From: Balanoglossus misakiensis
Lineage: Eukaryota > Hemichordata
DNA length: 64,000 nt
Reading direction: 5' to 3'
Assembly (NCBI GenBank): GCA_040954595.2
Contig: CM082594.2
Span: 186,001-250,000 of the forward strand
The translations under genes were made by a program, and so were the position numbers. The notes under the pieces were generated by a model. The model had not been told where the DNA came from, did not search any database, and was given only the letters and a program-made list of their open reading frames with translations. This document shows, piece by piece, positions 1-10,723 of this stretch. Every line of letters begins with the position of its first letter. Positions within the stretch are counted from its first letter, which is position 1.

Positions 1-631
1 ATATCTTGACATCCACACCAGATACAGCCTTGGCGTTTGGAGGTATGGGGCCATAATGAAAAGCCAAAGTTTTGAGTCACCTGTGACACCAGCTTTACTC
101 ATTATTTATGTGCATACCTAATTCCGGGCTAACCAAAAGGGCTAGATGTCTGGTTTTTGTTTGACATGGACCACTATGGGTCAAAATTTTCTGCCCAAAT
201 TTTGGATGACCTCAGATGACCTTTGACCTACTTTTGCATATTTCGGCATCCAAAGCAGGTACAGCCTTGGCATTTGGAGGTATGGGGCCATAATGAAAAG
301 CCAAAGTTTTGGGTCACCTGTGACACCTGCTTTACGCATTATTTATGTGCATACCTAATTCCGGGCTAACCAAAAGGGCTAGAGGTCTGGTTTTTGTTGG
401 ACATGGACCACTGTTGGTCAAAATATTCTGCCCAAATTGTGGGTGACCTCTGGGTGACCTTTGACCTACTTAACACTATACCAACAACAAATATAGATAT
501 AACCTTGATATTTCATGGGGATAAAACACAGCATTATGTTTCAACTCATTAATTATGCGCATATCTAATAATCAGATCAGATAATAGAGCTTGGGCCCGG
601 ACAATGCTGCTTGCAGCTTTAATTCTTCTTT
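1..631 (+). repeat. DR1-rich hairpin-family repeat, unit A (3' part)
   Basis: This is the 3' part of a dispersed repeat whose units lie head to tail over 1-5,991. It holds two internal ~235-bp subrepeats (a 'catacctaattccgggctaacc' type block followed by a TGACC-rich block). The unit ends with the family's terminal signature GCTTGGGCCCGGACAATG followed by GCTTGCAGCTTTAATT near 588-624. Positions 1-620 match 4,156-4,785 closely. There is no open reading frame of note. The family identity is unknown to me. Confidence 0.75.
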
Positions 632-1850
632 ATTAGGGCCCAAGCCAAGCAGGCTTGGGCCCTATTGGTATTGTTGGCTTTTTTCTTCTACTTCTTCTTG
701 TGTAGTTTTTTCGGCCAGGTAGATCTGGAGAACGGCTGAACCTACCAATTTCAAACTTAGCACAATGGTGCAGGCCAATGAGAGCTGGTGCAGTACCCTT
801 GTGAATGTTTAATAAGTCATGTGACCTGATGACCATATATGGGCAAAATTTTCAAATCAGCCTAATTTGCATATGAATTGAGATATCAAAATTCTGTTCA
901 GATGCTTTGTGGACCACATGGCCAGGGTTCTACATGCCAAATGTCAAGGCCATAGGCCATGTCAATTTTGAGAAGAAGATTTTTAAGTATTATTTTTCAT
1001 ATTTTTCGCCCAAGCCATGTGCCTATACTTTACATAGTTAAGCTATGACAACATATTATTTTGGATAAATATGCATACATATCTCAAAATCTGTTAGGCC
1101 GATCATCTCCAACTTTGGTGTGCAGCTAGCCTAGCATTTGTCAATAATTTTAAGCGGAAAAAAATAATATGAAAAATCGACCGATTTTTTTATATTAATT
1201 TTTTTATTAAATTTATACCTTTATTTATACCTCTATGGTTAAGCTATGTCCATGTCTTATTGTGGAATTCTGGTCTGTGCAATAGTCTTGTACAGTGACT
1301 ATCTATTGGTCAGTGAGCACAATGGCACCAAAATAAAAGGCAAAATTTTAGGCTCACCTGTAACACCTGCTTAACTCATTAATTATGTGCATACCTAATT
1401 CTGGGCTAACGAAGAGGGCTAGAGGTTTCGTTCTTGTGGGACATGGACCAGTATAGGGTCAAAATTTCTTGCCCAAATTTTGGGTGACCTCAGGTGACCT
1501 TTGACCTACTTTACCAGATCTTGGCATCCAGAGCAGGTACAGACTTGGCGTTTGGAGGGTTGGGACTAAAATTGAAAAGCCAAAATTGGGGATCACCTGT
1601 GACACCTGCGTACCTCATTAATTATGTGCATACCTAATTCCAGGCTAACCAATAGGGCTATAGGTTTGGTTTTTGTTGAACATGGACCAGTATAGGGTCA
1701 AAATTTCTTGCCCAAATTTTGCATGACCTCAGGTGACCTTTGACCTACTTTACCATATCTTGGCATCCAGAGCAGATATGCTTATTGCTATGTTGCTATG
1801 TGCTATGTGATATGTTGGCTTGGGCCCGCTATTGCTGCTTGCAGCTATAT
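632..1850 (+). repeat. DR1-rich hairpin-family repeat, unit B
   Basis: The unit begins with the perfect hairpin at 634-664, runs through a T/C-rich 'cttcttctt' stretch and the conserved 'cggccaggtagatctgg' block, then continues into TGACC-rich subrepeats and ends with the GCTTGGGCCC...GCTTGCAGCT signature at about 1,820-1,850. DR1 13-mers start at 1,495 and 1,734. Small ORFs here are not conserved between units and I treat them as chance. Confidence 0.7.
634..664. repeat. Perfect 13-bp-arm hairpin at repeat head
   Basis: The arms TAGGGCCCAAGCC (634-646) and GGCTTGGGCCCTA (652-664) are exact reverse complements separated by a 5-base loop. The same hairpin in variant form heads unit D at 3,066-3,097 and the related element at 13,623. 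The 3' end of each unit carries the half-sequence GCTTGGGCCC, so the head hairpin also pairs with the tail. Confidence 0.85.
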
Positions 1851-3065
1851 TTCTTCTTCTTCTTCTTCTTCTCCAAAAATCGGCCAGGTAGATATGGAAA
1901 ACGGCAGCACCTAGGGGGCTGAAACTTGGTAGGGTGATAGGGGCCAATGAGTAGACGTGCAGTGGCTCGTGAATATTTAATTAGTCACGTGACCTGGCGG
2001 CCATATTGGATTTCCTGAAAATCGTTAAATGAGTCCTTCTCAAAAACCACTGGGCCGATCGAGTTCAAATTTGGTGTGCAGGTAGCCTACCTTCTGTCCA
2101 TCATTTTACCCCATTGAAATCATGACGTCATACATAAAGTTTTTTTGCTACAATTGTTTTTCTGAAAAACTACTTAAAACTTTAAAAATCTTCTTCTCCA
2201 GAACCAGCGGTTACCGAGTCTCGGGATTTGGGATATGTGGTCACCTAACCTATGTCTATCAAGTTTGCGAAGCGCACTGTGATTGGTCGATCATTATGGC
2301 GGCCATGTTGGATTTTCGGAAAAGCATTGAAAAGTGATAATTCCGTTTTGTAGCCAAAATGTTGACAGCATGGAAATTCTTTTTTTGGATATGAGTCATC
2401 ACATGACCGGAAGTTGTCACCATTTTTCAGGGCAATTTTCACATGACCTTTGACCCAGTTTTAAAACAACTAATTATATATGCATATTCCCCATACCTCC
2501 TCTTGTCAAAGCACCACAGTCATGAATTTTGTGGACATGGGTACCAATGCTGCCAGGACATGACACAAATATTTTGGTAATTTTGGCAATGACCCTTGAC
2601 CTATTTCTGAAACATTATTTTTCTGCATATCTAATTCCAGGCTAACCAACAGGGCTAGAGGTCTGGTTTAAGTTGGACATGGCCCACCCTGGGGTCAAAA
2701 TTTTATGCCCAAATTTTGGGTGACCTTTGATGACCTTTGATCTACTTTCCCATATCTTAGCATCCACAGCAGTTAGAGTCCTGGCTTTTGGGGGGCAGAT
2801 GGAGCGCATATGGAGTCTTACACAAGACCTCATGAATTATGCGCATACCTAATTCTAGGTGAACCAATAGAGCTAGGGGTCTGGTTTTTGTTGGACCTAG
2901 ACTTGTATGGGGTCCGATTTTTTTGCCCAAATTTGGGGTGACCTCAAGTGACCTTTGACCTACTTTCCCATATCTTGGTATCCACAGCTGATACAGCCTT
3001 GGCATTTGCTGGTTACCATGGGAACCGCTTGTGCCCCGCCAACGCTGCTTGCAGCTTTAATTATT
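1851..3065 (+). repeat. DR1-rich hairpin-family repeat, unit C
   Basis: This unit follows directly on the terminal signature of unit B, without a head hairpin, and starts with a (TTC)n run and the 'cggccaggtagat' block. It matches unit E (4,786-5,991) over nearly its whole length, including the 'acctagggggctgaaacttgg' block and the terminal 'aacgctgcttgcagctttaatt'. A DR1 13-mer starts at 2,949. There is no credible coding sequence. Confidence 0.7.
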
Positions 3066-4785
3066 ACGGGCCCAAGCCAAGCCAGGCTTGGGCCCGTATT
3101 GGTTTCGTTGGAATTTTACTTTCTTTCTTTCTTTATTCTTGTGTCAATTCTTTGACCCACGAGATCTCAGACACCGCTGCAGGTACACTTCTGAAACTTG
3201 CTACAGTGGTCAAGGTCAATAAGTAGTCGTGCATTGAACCCTTGAATTTTTAATTAGTCACGTGACCTGGCGGCCATCTTGGATTTTCTGAAAAAATGCA
3301 AATCTCAGATCTCAGAAACTACAAGTCAGATCGACTTCAAATTTGGCAAGCTGGTAGACTACCTTCTGCCCATCATTTTTGTAATTAGAAATTATGCTGA
3401 CAAAGTTGCAGTTTTTTGCTACAATTTTTTTTCTGAAATCTGGCTTAAATTTTAAAAATCTTCTTCTCCAGAACCAGTGAAAACCAAGACACGGGGTTTT
3501 GGGTATGTGGTCACCTAACTGATGTCTATCAAGTTTGCGAAGATCATTGTGATTGGTCGAAGATTATGGCGGCCATATTGGATTTTCGTAAAACCCTAGT
3601 AAAATTTCAAAAATCTTCTTCTCAAGAACCGGCGATAACTGAGTCACAAGATTTGGTGTGTGTGGTCATTAAACAGATGTCTATCAAATTTGCGAAGAGG
3701 AATGTAATTGGTCGAAGATTATGGCGGCCATATTGGATTTTGTGAAAAACAATTAAAAAGTAAAAATTCCTTTTCTAGCCTAAAAATTGATAGCACAGAA
3801 ATTCTTTTTATGGATATGAATCATCATATGCCAAGAATAAGCTATAAATATTTTGGTAATTTTGGCAATGACCTTTGACCTACTTTTGACGCATCATTTT
3901 TCTGCATATCTAATTCCAGGCTACCCAATAGGGCTATAAGTTTGGTTTTTGATGTATGTGGATTTGTATGTGATCAAAAAATTTTGCTACTTTTCATGAC
4001 CCCTTTGACCTCTGGTGACCTCATTAAATATGCGCATACCTAATTAATGATCAACCAATAGACCTTAGAGGTTTTGTTTTTGTTATACATGGACCAGTAT
4101 GGGGTCAAAATATTTTGCCCAAATGTTGGGTGACCTCGGGTGACCTTTGACCTACTTTTGCATATCTCGACATCCACACCAGATACAGCCTTGGCGTTTG
4201 GAGGTATGGGGCCATAATGAAAAGCCAAAGTTTTGGGTCACCTGTGACACCTGCTTTACTCATTATTTATGTGCATACCTAATTCCGGGCTAACCAAAAG
4301 GGCTAGATGTCTGGTTTTTGTTGGACATGGACCACTATGGGTCAAAATTTTCTGCCCAAATTTTGGATGACGTCAGATGACCTTTGACCTACTTTTGCAT
4401 ATATCGGCATCCAAAGCAGGTACAGTCTTGGCATTTGGAGGTATGGGGCCATAATGAAAAGCCAAAGTTTTGGGTCACCTGTGACACCTGCTTTACGCAT
4501 TATTTATGTGCATACCTAATTCCGGGCTAACCAAAAGGGCTAGAGGTCTTGTTTTTGTTGGACATGGACCACTATGGGTCAAAATTTTCTGCCCAAATTT
4601 TGGATGACCTCAGATGACCTTTGACCTACTTAACACTATATCAACACCAAACATAGATATAACCTTGATATTTCATGGGATAAAACACAGCATTATGTTT
4701 CTACTCATTAATTATGTGCATATCTAATAATCAGATCAGATAATAGAGCTTGGGCCCGGACAATGCTGCTTGCAGCTTTAATTAT
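3066..4785 (+). repeat. DR1-rich hairpin-family repeat, unit D
   Basis: The head hairpin ACGGGCCCAAGCC / GGCTTGGGCCCGT occupies 3,066-3,078 and 3,085-3,097. The body holds a duplicated 'gaagattatggcggccatattgg' segment (about 3,560 and 3,715) and then three ~235-bp TGACC-rich subrepeats that match 1-620. DR1 13-mers start at 3,869, 4,141, 4,378 and 4,615. The unit ends with the standard tail at 4,749-4,785. Confidence 0.7.
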
Positions 4786-5991
4786 TATTATTCTTCTTCT
4801 TCCGAGAAATTCGGCCAGGTAGATCTGGAAAACCGCAGCACCTAGGGGGCTGAAACTTGGTAGGGTGATAGGGGCCAATGAGTAGACGTGCAGTGGCTCG
4901 TGAATATTTAATTAGTCACGTGACCTGGCGGCCATATTGGATTTCCTGAAAATCGTTAAACGAGTCCTTCTCAAAAACTACTGGGCCGATCGAGTTCAAA
5001 TTTGGTGTGCAGGTAGCCTACCTTCTGTCCATCATTTTACCCCATTGAAATCGTGACGTCACACATAAAGTTTTTTTGCTACAATTGTTTTTCTGAAAAA
5101 GTACTTAAAACTTTAAAAATCTTCTTCTCCAGAACCAGCGATTGCCGAGTCACGGGATTTGGGGCATGTGGTCACCTAACCTATGTCTATCAAGTTTGCG
5201 AAGCGCACTGTGATTGGTCGATCATTATGGCGGCCATGTTGGATTTTCGGAAAACCATTGAAAAATATAAATTCCTTTTTGTAGCCAAAATATTGACAGC
5301 ACGGAAATTCTTTTTTAGGATATGAGTCATCATATGACCGGAAGTTGTCACAATTTTTCGGGGCAATTTTCACATGACCTTTGACCCAGTTTTAAAACAA
5401 CTAATTATATATGCATATTCCCCATACCTCCTCTTGTAAAAGCACCACAGTCATGAATTTTGTGGACATGGGTACCAATGCTGCCAGGACATGACACAAA
5501 TATTTTGGTAATTTTGGCAATGACCTTTGACCTATTTCTGAAACATCATTTTTCTGCATATCTAATTCCATGCTACCCAATAGGGCTAGAGGTCTGGTAT
5601 TGGTTGGACATGGCCCAGTCTGGGGTCAAAATTTTATGCCCTAATTTTGGGTGACCTTGGGTGACCTTTGATCTACTTTCCCATATCTCAGCCTCCAGAG
5701 CAGTTAGAGCCCTGGCTTTTATGGGTATTGAGCACATAATGGAGTCTTACACAAGACCTCATTAATTATGTGCATACCTAATTGCAGGCGAACCAATAGG
5801 GCTAGGGGTCTGGTTTTTTGTTGGATCTAGACTAGTAATGGGGTCCAATTTTTTGCCCAAATTTGGGGTGACCTCAGGTGACCTTTGACCTACTTTCCCA
5901 TATCTTGGTATCCCCAGCAGATACAGCCGTGGCATTTGCTGGTCACCATGGGAACCGCTTGTGCCCCGCCAACGCTGCTTGCAGCTTTAAT
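4786..5991 (+). repeat. DR1-rich hairpin-family repeat, unit E
   Basis: Near-copy of unit C, ending with GCTTGCAGCTTTAATT right at the left edge of the 25-kb duplicated unit (shared sequence starts at 5,992). DR1 13-mers start at 5,521 and 5,879. The array therefore abuts the duplication boundary exactly, which suggests that the repeat inserted at, or helped form, that boundary. Confidence 0.7.
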
Positions 5992-6042
5992 TATACTGGT
6001 GATTTTACTGTTTTTATTACCGATCATATGACTGACTTAAAG

Positions 6043-6066
6043 ATGATGATGATGATGATGATGATA
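6043..6066 (+). repeat. (GAT)n microsatellite
   Basis: About eight GAT units beginning just inside the duplicated unit. Copy 2 has a shorter run at about 31,118-31,136, a typical length difference between alleles or young paralogues. Confidence 0.85.
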
Positions 6067-6144
6067 ATGACTACACCTGCTATTATTACTACAATGTACC
6101 TCAGCACTTAGATTTTTTAATAAATGACAAAGTACTGTACTCAC

Positions 6145-6274
6145 GTGTTTCACATGTGAAGCCCAGGTAGCAGCCAGCACATTGACATGTGACGCCTGTA
6201 TAAGATCCCTGGATTGCTTGGCAAGTACCAGCATTCCGGCATGGGTTAAGGTTTGTGTTCGCACGGATTCATTG
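6145..6274 (-). pseudogene. EGF-like exon 'a', copy 1 (frame broken)
   Basis: Minus-strand exon with acceptor TTTGCAG before 6,274 and donor GTGAGT after 6,145. The second half reads as an EGF-like domain (NPCRNAGTC, then TCQCAGCYLGFTCE). The first half (MNPCEH) lies in the frame expected from the neighbouring phase-1 exons and is separated from the rest by a one-base shift in the run 'aaaccttaaccc'; the frame that carries the later part meets a TGA at the exon start. The same lesion is present in copy 2 (31,218-31,347), so it predates the copies or is an allele-shared feature. I infer a decayed exon of an extracellular protein. Confidence 0.65.
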
Positions 6275-7096
6275 CTGCAAATGTACACAATATTTACAAA
6301 ATAAAACAGTATACAACTGTAAGGATTTATAATCATCAATTGTGAATATCACACCAATCAAGGCCTTTCAATGCACCCTGATTGCTGAGAGCTGAAATAC
6401 GTGAACCAACGTGTATTTGTTTTCACTACTATATCACATGACATTCTGCATCTCTTTTCCATAGTTTTGGAGTCTGCACCCAACATTGTATTCCGGGGTA
6501 GCACTACACGGAACCCCGAAACTTTTTCGTCATCATCCGAGTACTTTTCCCAGCATGCAGTTGCCAAGAAGGCTGCACAGGGAGTTTTTATTTTTGCACT
6601 GGTATACAATTTTTTTATTCGTCAATTTCACAGACACATGCATTGCACATCAAAATTTTGCGTCAGAAGTGAGGACAACTTAACTAGGTACCAATGCAAT
6701 GTGGTTTTAGGCGGATTTGAACTTTTCCTTTAATGTAACAGTTGTATTGACATGCGATTATCATACTGAACATGAAGCAATCTCAAAATTGCTAAAAATA
6801 AAATAATTCAGGACATTTAGATTCTACAATGGTGAAAACATATGACAAACCTCCCAAAATTCTTATTTTTGAGGCCATTTTACAAAAATCTATGAGCCTG
6901 GCAAAATCTGAAAGAGGTGCTAGATAAAGGGTGCTTTTTCAAAACTCTAGATGGTTGACCCCCAATTTTTATTCCATAGATTAAATGTTTAGAAGTCATA
7001 GTATCATCAGTATTAATTTTAACATGATCAGACGACCCTTTATTTCGAGGTGCGCAACACCTTAAATATGTTTTTACGACTAAGACGACTACAAAC
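6275..7096. other. Intron between exons b and a, copy 1
   Basis: No domain-like reading frame. A plus-strand frame over 6,401-6,733 shows no family resemblance and is not maintained as a unit in copy 2, where the gypsy element sits inside it. The ATCAT at about 6,528-6,532 is the empty target of that insertion. Nothing else is recognised. Confidence 0.5.
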
Positions 7097-7313
7097 CTGG
7101 TAGAAGGGGAGTACATGTTGTTGATGGTCCCAGAGAGTAGGTTCTTGATGTGCAGGCAAGTGGGTGATGTTGCTGCACACTGACAGCCTGGATCGCAAGG
7201 GGTACAGGATACTTCTGTGGCTGTGTCAGCATAATAACTTGATGGACAAGGAATGGGGCTGTCTGACCCATCTGGACAGTAGTTACCTACACCGCAATCA
7301 GCACATGTCATGT
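7097..7313 (-). pseudogene. GCC2/GCC3-like cysteine-rich exon 'b'
   Basis: Minus-strand exon, acceptor TCTACAG before 7,313 and donor GTTTGT after 7,097. It reads MTCADCGVGNYCPDG, then SCTPCDPGCQC, the spacing of the GCC2/GCC3 (ephrin-receptor-like) cysteine-rich repeat found in extracellular parts of metazoan proteins. After SPTC the frame must shift to give the expected TYSLGPSTTCTPLLPG, and only that shifted frame leaves the phase-1 end required by its neighbours. The whole exon is missing from copy 2, where 'ttgacccc' runs straight on at about 36,928. Confidence 0.65.
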
Positions 7314-7498
7314 CTGTAGAATAACAGCAGCTTGTTTAGTGAGTGTTTTGCCGATATGACAGAGTTCAAGTATGCTTATTTGGTTAAATTTTAAAAGGAA
7401 TATCACCAGCTGTTTTAGAGTTAATATTGCGAAAGGGACTTCATAAGTTGTCTGAAAACACCAGTTTCCCCAATTTTCACTAATGTATAGGAATACAT

Positions 7499-8484
7499 GA
7501 GAAGTCAGCCAGATTAGAAGTCAGCCAGTACGTGCGTATGAGAAGTCGGCCTGTACGAGAAGTCAGCCAGTTGTTGAACTTGTACCCGAATAGTGCAGTG
7601 ATGACCCAGATTACTTATAACAACACTTAATAAAATATAATTGCACTAAATATTTTCATTTGGATGGATTTCCCAAATTCTTGACAACACAATGGCGTCA
7701 TTTCAAATAATGGCGTCTGGCATCCGTACCGGTTCCCCAGCCCCGTATCCGCGTAAGGAGCTTAGGTTGTTCACCAAATTCCTGTGACATTTCTGATTAA
7801 AGGGACAAAGTCTCTCCCTCGCGAACCTTTTTCCATTAATTATGTTTGATACAAGACACCGTTCACATTATTCTACATGTGGATATATTGAGAATCCACA
7901 TTCAACTACAGACAAATTCCATCCCGTTTGTAGGATATGAGTGTAAAAATCCCGCCAAAATGAATAAATGGTAAACACCGATTATTCATTTTGGCAAGTT
8001 TTTCACTCTCGTGTCTACAAGTCGGATTGAAGTTGTGTGTGGTTGAACGTTGATTCACTATATATCCACATTTAGAATACATAAATGGTGTCTTGTATCA
8101 AATATTATTAATGGAAAAAGGGCAGCGAGAGAGAGACTTTGTCCCTTTAAAGGGAGTTGTTTCAAAGCCTACTAAAATACATAGAAGATGTATGTGTATA
8201 TTCATACTTTGAGACAACACCAAACAAACAAACGTGACGAGGAACAGACTACTGGCGTAGCGCAAGAAGTGCAGGTGACTGATGTTGACGTACCCCGGTG
8301 ACGTACATGAAAAGTGAACAGACAGTTTTAAAATTCATCGGCTATTTGTATATCTCAGCTCCTGTACATCAAGGAAACATTTCGTAGTGAAACAGTTATA
8401 TATAACACAAAGTACCAGGGTTCTCTCCCACAGGCCGACTTCTCGTACTGGCCGATACCGACTTCTCATACTGGTTGACTTCTC
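7499..8484. mobile_element. Foldback element with minisatellite termini, copy 1
   Basis: The left end holds about four tandem copies of AGAAGTCRGCCAGTAC (7,499-7,572). The right end holds the inverted version, about three copies of GTACTGGCCGACTTCTC-like units ending at 8,484. The outermost ends GAGAAGTC and GACTTCTC are reverse complements. The interior has no coding sequence and in this copy contains the nested TTAA-type MITE. Copy 2 is at 37,058-37,697. I do not recognise the family; such ends suit a non-autonomous foldback transposon. Confidence 0.6.
7801..8146. mobile_element. TTAA-target MITE 1 (346 bp)
   Basis: The termini AGGGACAAAGTCTCT and AGAGACTTTGTCCCT are inverted, and TTAA is present on both sides (7,797-7,800 and 8,147-8,150). 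Copy 2 has the empty site with a single TTAA at about 37,358. The whole element can fold on itself: the inner parts around 'ggatatattgagaatccac' and 'gttgattcactatatatcc' also pair. TTAA duplication suggests mobilisation by a piggyBac-like or Kolobok-like transposase. A decayed relative sits at about 17,737-17,800. Confidence 0.9.
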
Positions 8485-8926
8485 AGGACACCATGTATAG
8501 CATAGCTGTTGAACTCAAAAAATATGTAAAACTACAAGTGATGTAAACAATTTGTGGAACCATGTTCAAATCGAGACCAGAAGAAAAGAGATTTCAAGAC
8601 TTACCTCCTTCAACACTTTACTGCCCTGTAGCGCACTGTGTGACACTTGTAGTTGTGCATTCATAACCAGAAGGACGTGGCCGAACCTAGCGAGTATGAA
8701 CCTATCACAGAAAAAATTCAAAGAACGATTGGTTTGGTCCAACGATCCCTTATTAGAGAGATGTCCGTAATCACAGATGTTACTGTACAATACCTCTTCA
8801 GTGGAATCTTTGTGTTTTTCAAAGTGCGTCACAATATCAACTCCAATGAGCATAACAGTTTAATTTTCTGTGTATGTCATGCTATAACACAGGGAAGTCA
8901 CAAGAGTGATTTGCAGCCCAACTTAC

Positions 8927-9124
8927 CAGTAACTGTTGAACAATCAACTACGGGTGACATGGTTGGACACTTGGATCCTGCTGGACAAGGCGTGCATGTT
9001 CCGTCGCCTTCCATAGCATATTCACCATTGCCACAGTCAAGCGGATCTTACATTGGATCTAAACACGATTGTCCGGCAGGGCACAGAAGACGGGATGTGC
9101 GTGCAGGCTCCTCACTTATTTCAT
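8927..9124 (-). pseudogene. GCC2/GCC3-like cysteine-rich exon 'c', copy 1
   Basis: Minus-strand exon of 198 bases, acceptor TTAATCAG before 9,124 and donor GTAAGT after 8,927. Translation in the phase-1 frame gives CPAGQSC, an in-frame TAA, then DCGNGEYAMEGDGTCTPCPA and further cysteines typical of GCC2/GCC3 repeats. The stop is at the same codon in copy 2 (38,140-38,337). A plus-strand frame of 159 codons over 8,653-9,132 is the shadow of this exon. Confidence 0.7.
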
Positions 9125-9385
9125 CTGATTAAATAAAATGAGGTTTTTAGTGAAGTATTTGTGATACAGTGTCATTTAAAATAACAAATTACTTGAGATG
9201 ATTCACTTCATAATTCTGAGACAAGTATACAGGCATGTAGAAAATTCTTTGGAGGACATTAAACGTCATTTCTAATCAACCATGTTCTGAATATCATAAG
9301 ACTCTGCGAGATCTCACATGGCTAACCGGGTCTCGCAAGATCTCGCACTGAGTTGATAATCTGTTGTAAACACATACATACATAC

Positions 9386-9403
9386 ACACACACACACACA
9401 TAA
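9386..9403. repeat. (CA)n microsatellite
   Basis: A CA run in a CATACA-rich stretch. A second shorter run is at about 9,452-9,462. Copy 2 shows different lengths at about 38,598 and 38,670. Confidence 0.8.
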
Positions 9404-9509
9404 CCCCAGTCGCACTGACTTGAAAATCTGTTGTAAACACATACATGCATACACACACACACCCGTCAGTTTCATCACACAGCAAACTGAACAAGTACCA
9501 CGATCTTAC

Positions 9510-9643
9510 CATTTGTACATCTGGTACAGTTTGTTGCACCAGCCAATGACACGTAACCCTTGGTACACTTGAATTGCGATGCACTGGGATCTGTGCAGGC
9601 GTACCCTTGCTCACAAATAGTACACTGTTCAGCACCGGCTGAT
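9510..9643 (-). CDS. Cysteine-rich (GCC2/GCC3-like) exon 'd', copy 1
   Basis: Minus-strand exon of 134 bases with acceptor TTTACAG before 9,643 and donor GTAAGA after 9,510. It is fully open and reads SAGAEQCTICEQGYACTD, then CTKGYVSLAGATNCTRCTNG, a cysteine-rich repeat of the same type as its neighbours. One base before the first codon and one after the last fit the phase-1 donor joining exon c. Copy 2 is at 38,727-38,860 and is also open. It belongs to a gene whose adjacent exons are broken, so it may no longer be expressed. Confidence 0.65.
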
Positions 9644-9679
9644 CTGTAAATCAAACAAAGAATTTACACACCAAGTTAA

Positions 9680-10412
9680 GGTGCCATTGCATGAAACCGT
9701 CGAGACTTTTTCAGAGGCCTATTTCTCATGAAAGACAACGTTAAAACCCACACAAACCATATATATTCTGGAAGCTGAGTTTTTGAACTTTTGTTTGCTT
9801 TGCAAATATTATTGATCCCCGGAAATGGTGGCGATTTTGGGTTAAAAAACCCATTTTTTGATATTATGTCATAAAATTTAAAATAGGTAAAAAAGTTGAC
9901 CATGCATCATGCATCTTAATATGTCATTCAAAACTAGAGTACACGTGCAAAAAACGGTAATTCCGTTTTGCGTTATCTGCTTCCATTGAGGAGTAACAGC
10001 GTTTGAAAGTTAGATTTTTAGTAAAATTTGATCAAATTCACGGTGAGTTGTATTGAATCAGAGTTTATTCCCGCCAGGGACACTTTATCAACTAACAAAA
10101 ATACCGTTTTGTTGGCTGGGTCATACAAAATCCCCAGTTAAAGTTTGAGCAAATTCGGCCAACGCAGAGCGAAGCTATTTTCGTCTGAAGTTGTCAAGAA
10201 CAGCGAAAATGCAAACTGAGAAAAACGGCCATTTGCATTGTTGACACCTATTTGTTAAGCTGTGAACTCATTCAGAAAAGTGCTATTTGGGGGTGATTGT
10301 GCACCATTTCCGCCAAGACGTATTAGTCAGGATGTGGGTCAGTATTAGGCCTACCGATTTATGTAAAAAAGTAAAATTTGGCAAAAATCACAACTTTTCA
10401 TGCAATGCCACC
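9680..10412. mobile_element. TTAA-target MITE 2 (733 bp)
   Basis: The termini GGTGCCATTGCATGAAA and TTTCATGCAATGCCACC are inverted with one mismatch, flanked by TTAA at 9,676-9,679 and 10,413-10,416. Copy 2 has the empty site (AAGTTAACCTTTG, about 38,890). No open frame with a recognisable product. The terminal sequence is unrelated to MITE 1, so two different TTAA-specific families are active in this locus. Confidence 0.9.
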
Positions 10413-10584
10413 TTAACCTTTGAATACCACTGTAAAAAATTGGCGCAAATTTTAATTATTTTCATAAATAGAGGTCTATTCAAATTTGGAAAAATTGTCA
10501 TTTTTTCATTCATATATTATATCAGTAAATTTTAAATACAGAAATGGAAAATGTTCCCATCCTATTTTTCAGTTAGTAAATTAC

Positions 10585-10723
10585 CTGACCTAATGTTATG
10601 CAAGAGGTACAGCGAGACATCCTTTGTCCAAGGCCGAACTGTAATAACCAGCCGAGCATAAAATCACAGTGTTACCATTTGGACATTGGTTACCAGCTGG
10701 GCAATCACCACATGATGTTTGTG
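10585..10723 (-). pseudogene. Cysteine-rich exon 'e', copy 1
   Basis: Minus-strand exon, acceptor TATTTTCAG before 10,723. It reads TSCGDCPAGNQCPNGN and on to YYSSALDKG, then a one-base shift is needed to reach the expected SRCTSCIT ending. Exon d begins with a single base of a codon, which requires an exon one base different from what is seen, supporting a real indel. In copy 2 (39,004-39,134) the donor is the regular ACAG|GTAAAC; in copy 1 extra sequence (about 8 bases) lies before the donor. The shift is shared. Confidence 0.6.

Noticed and set aside
1-5991. Small frames in the repeat array as genes, or the array as Helitrons
   Set aside because: Frames are not conserved between units; unit ends lack the TC start and CTRR end of Helitrons.
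6401-6733. 110-codon plus-strand frame
   Set aside because: No family resemblance, not preserved around the gypsy insertion in copy 2, and no splice or start context.
8653-9132. 159-codon plus-strand frame
   Set aside because: It is the opposite-strand shadow of cysteine-rich exon c, which has GT/AG borders and family-typical cysteine spacing on the minus strand.
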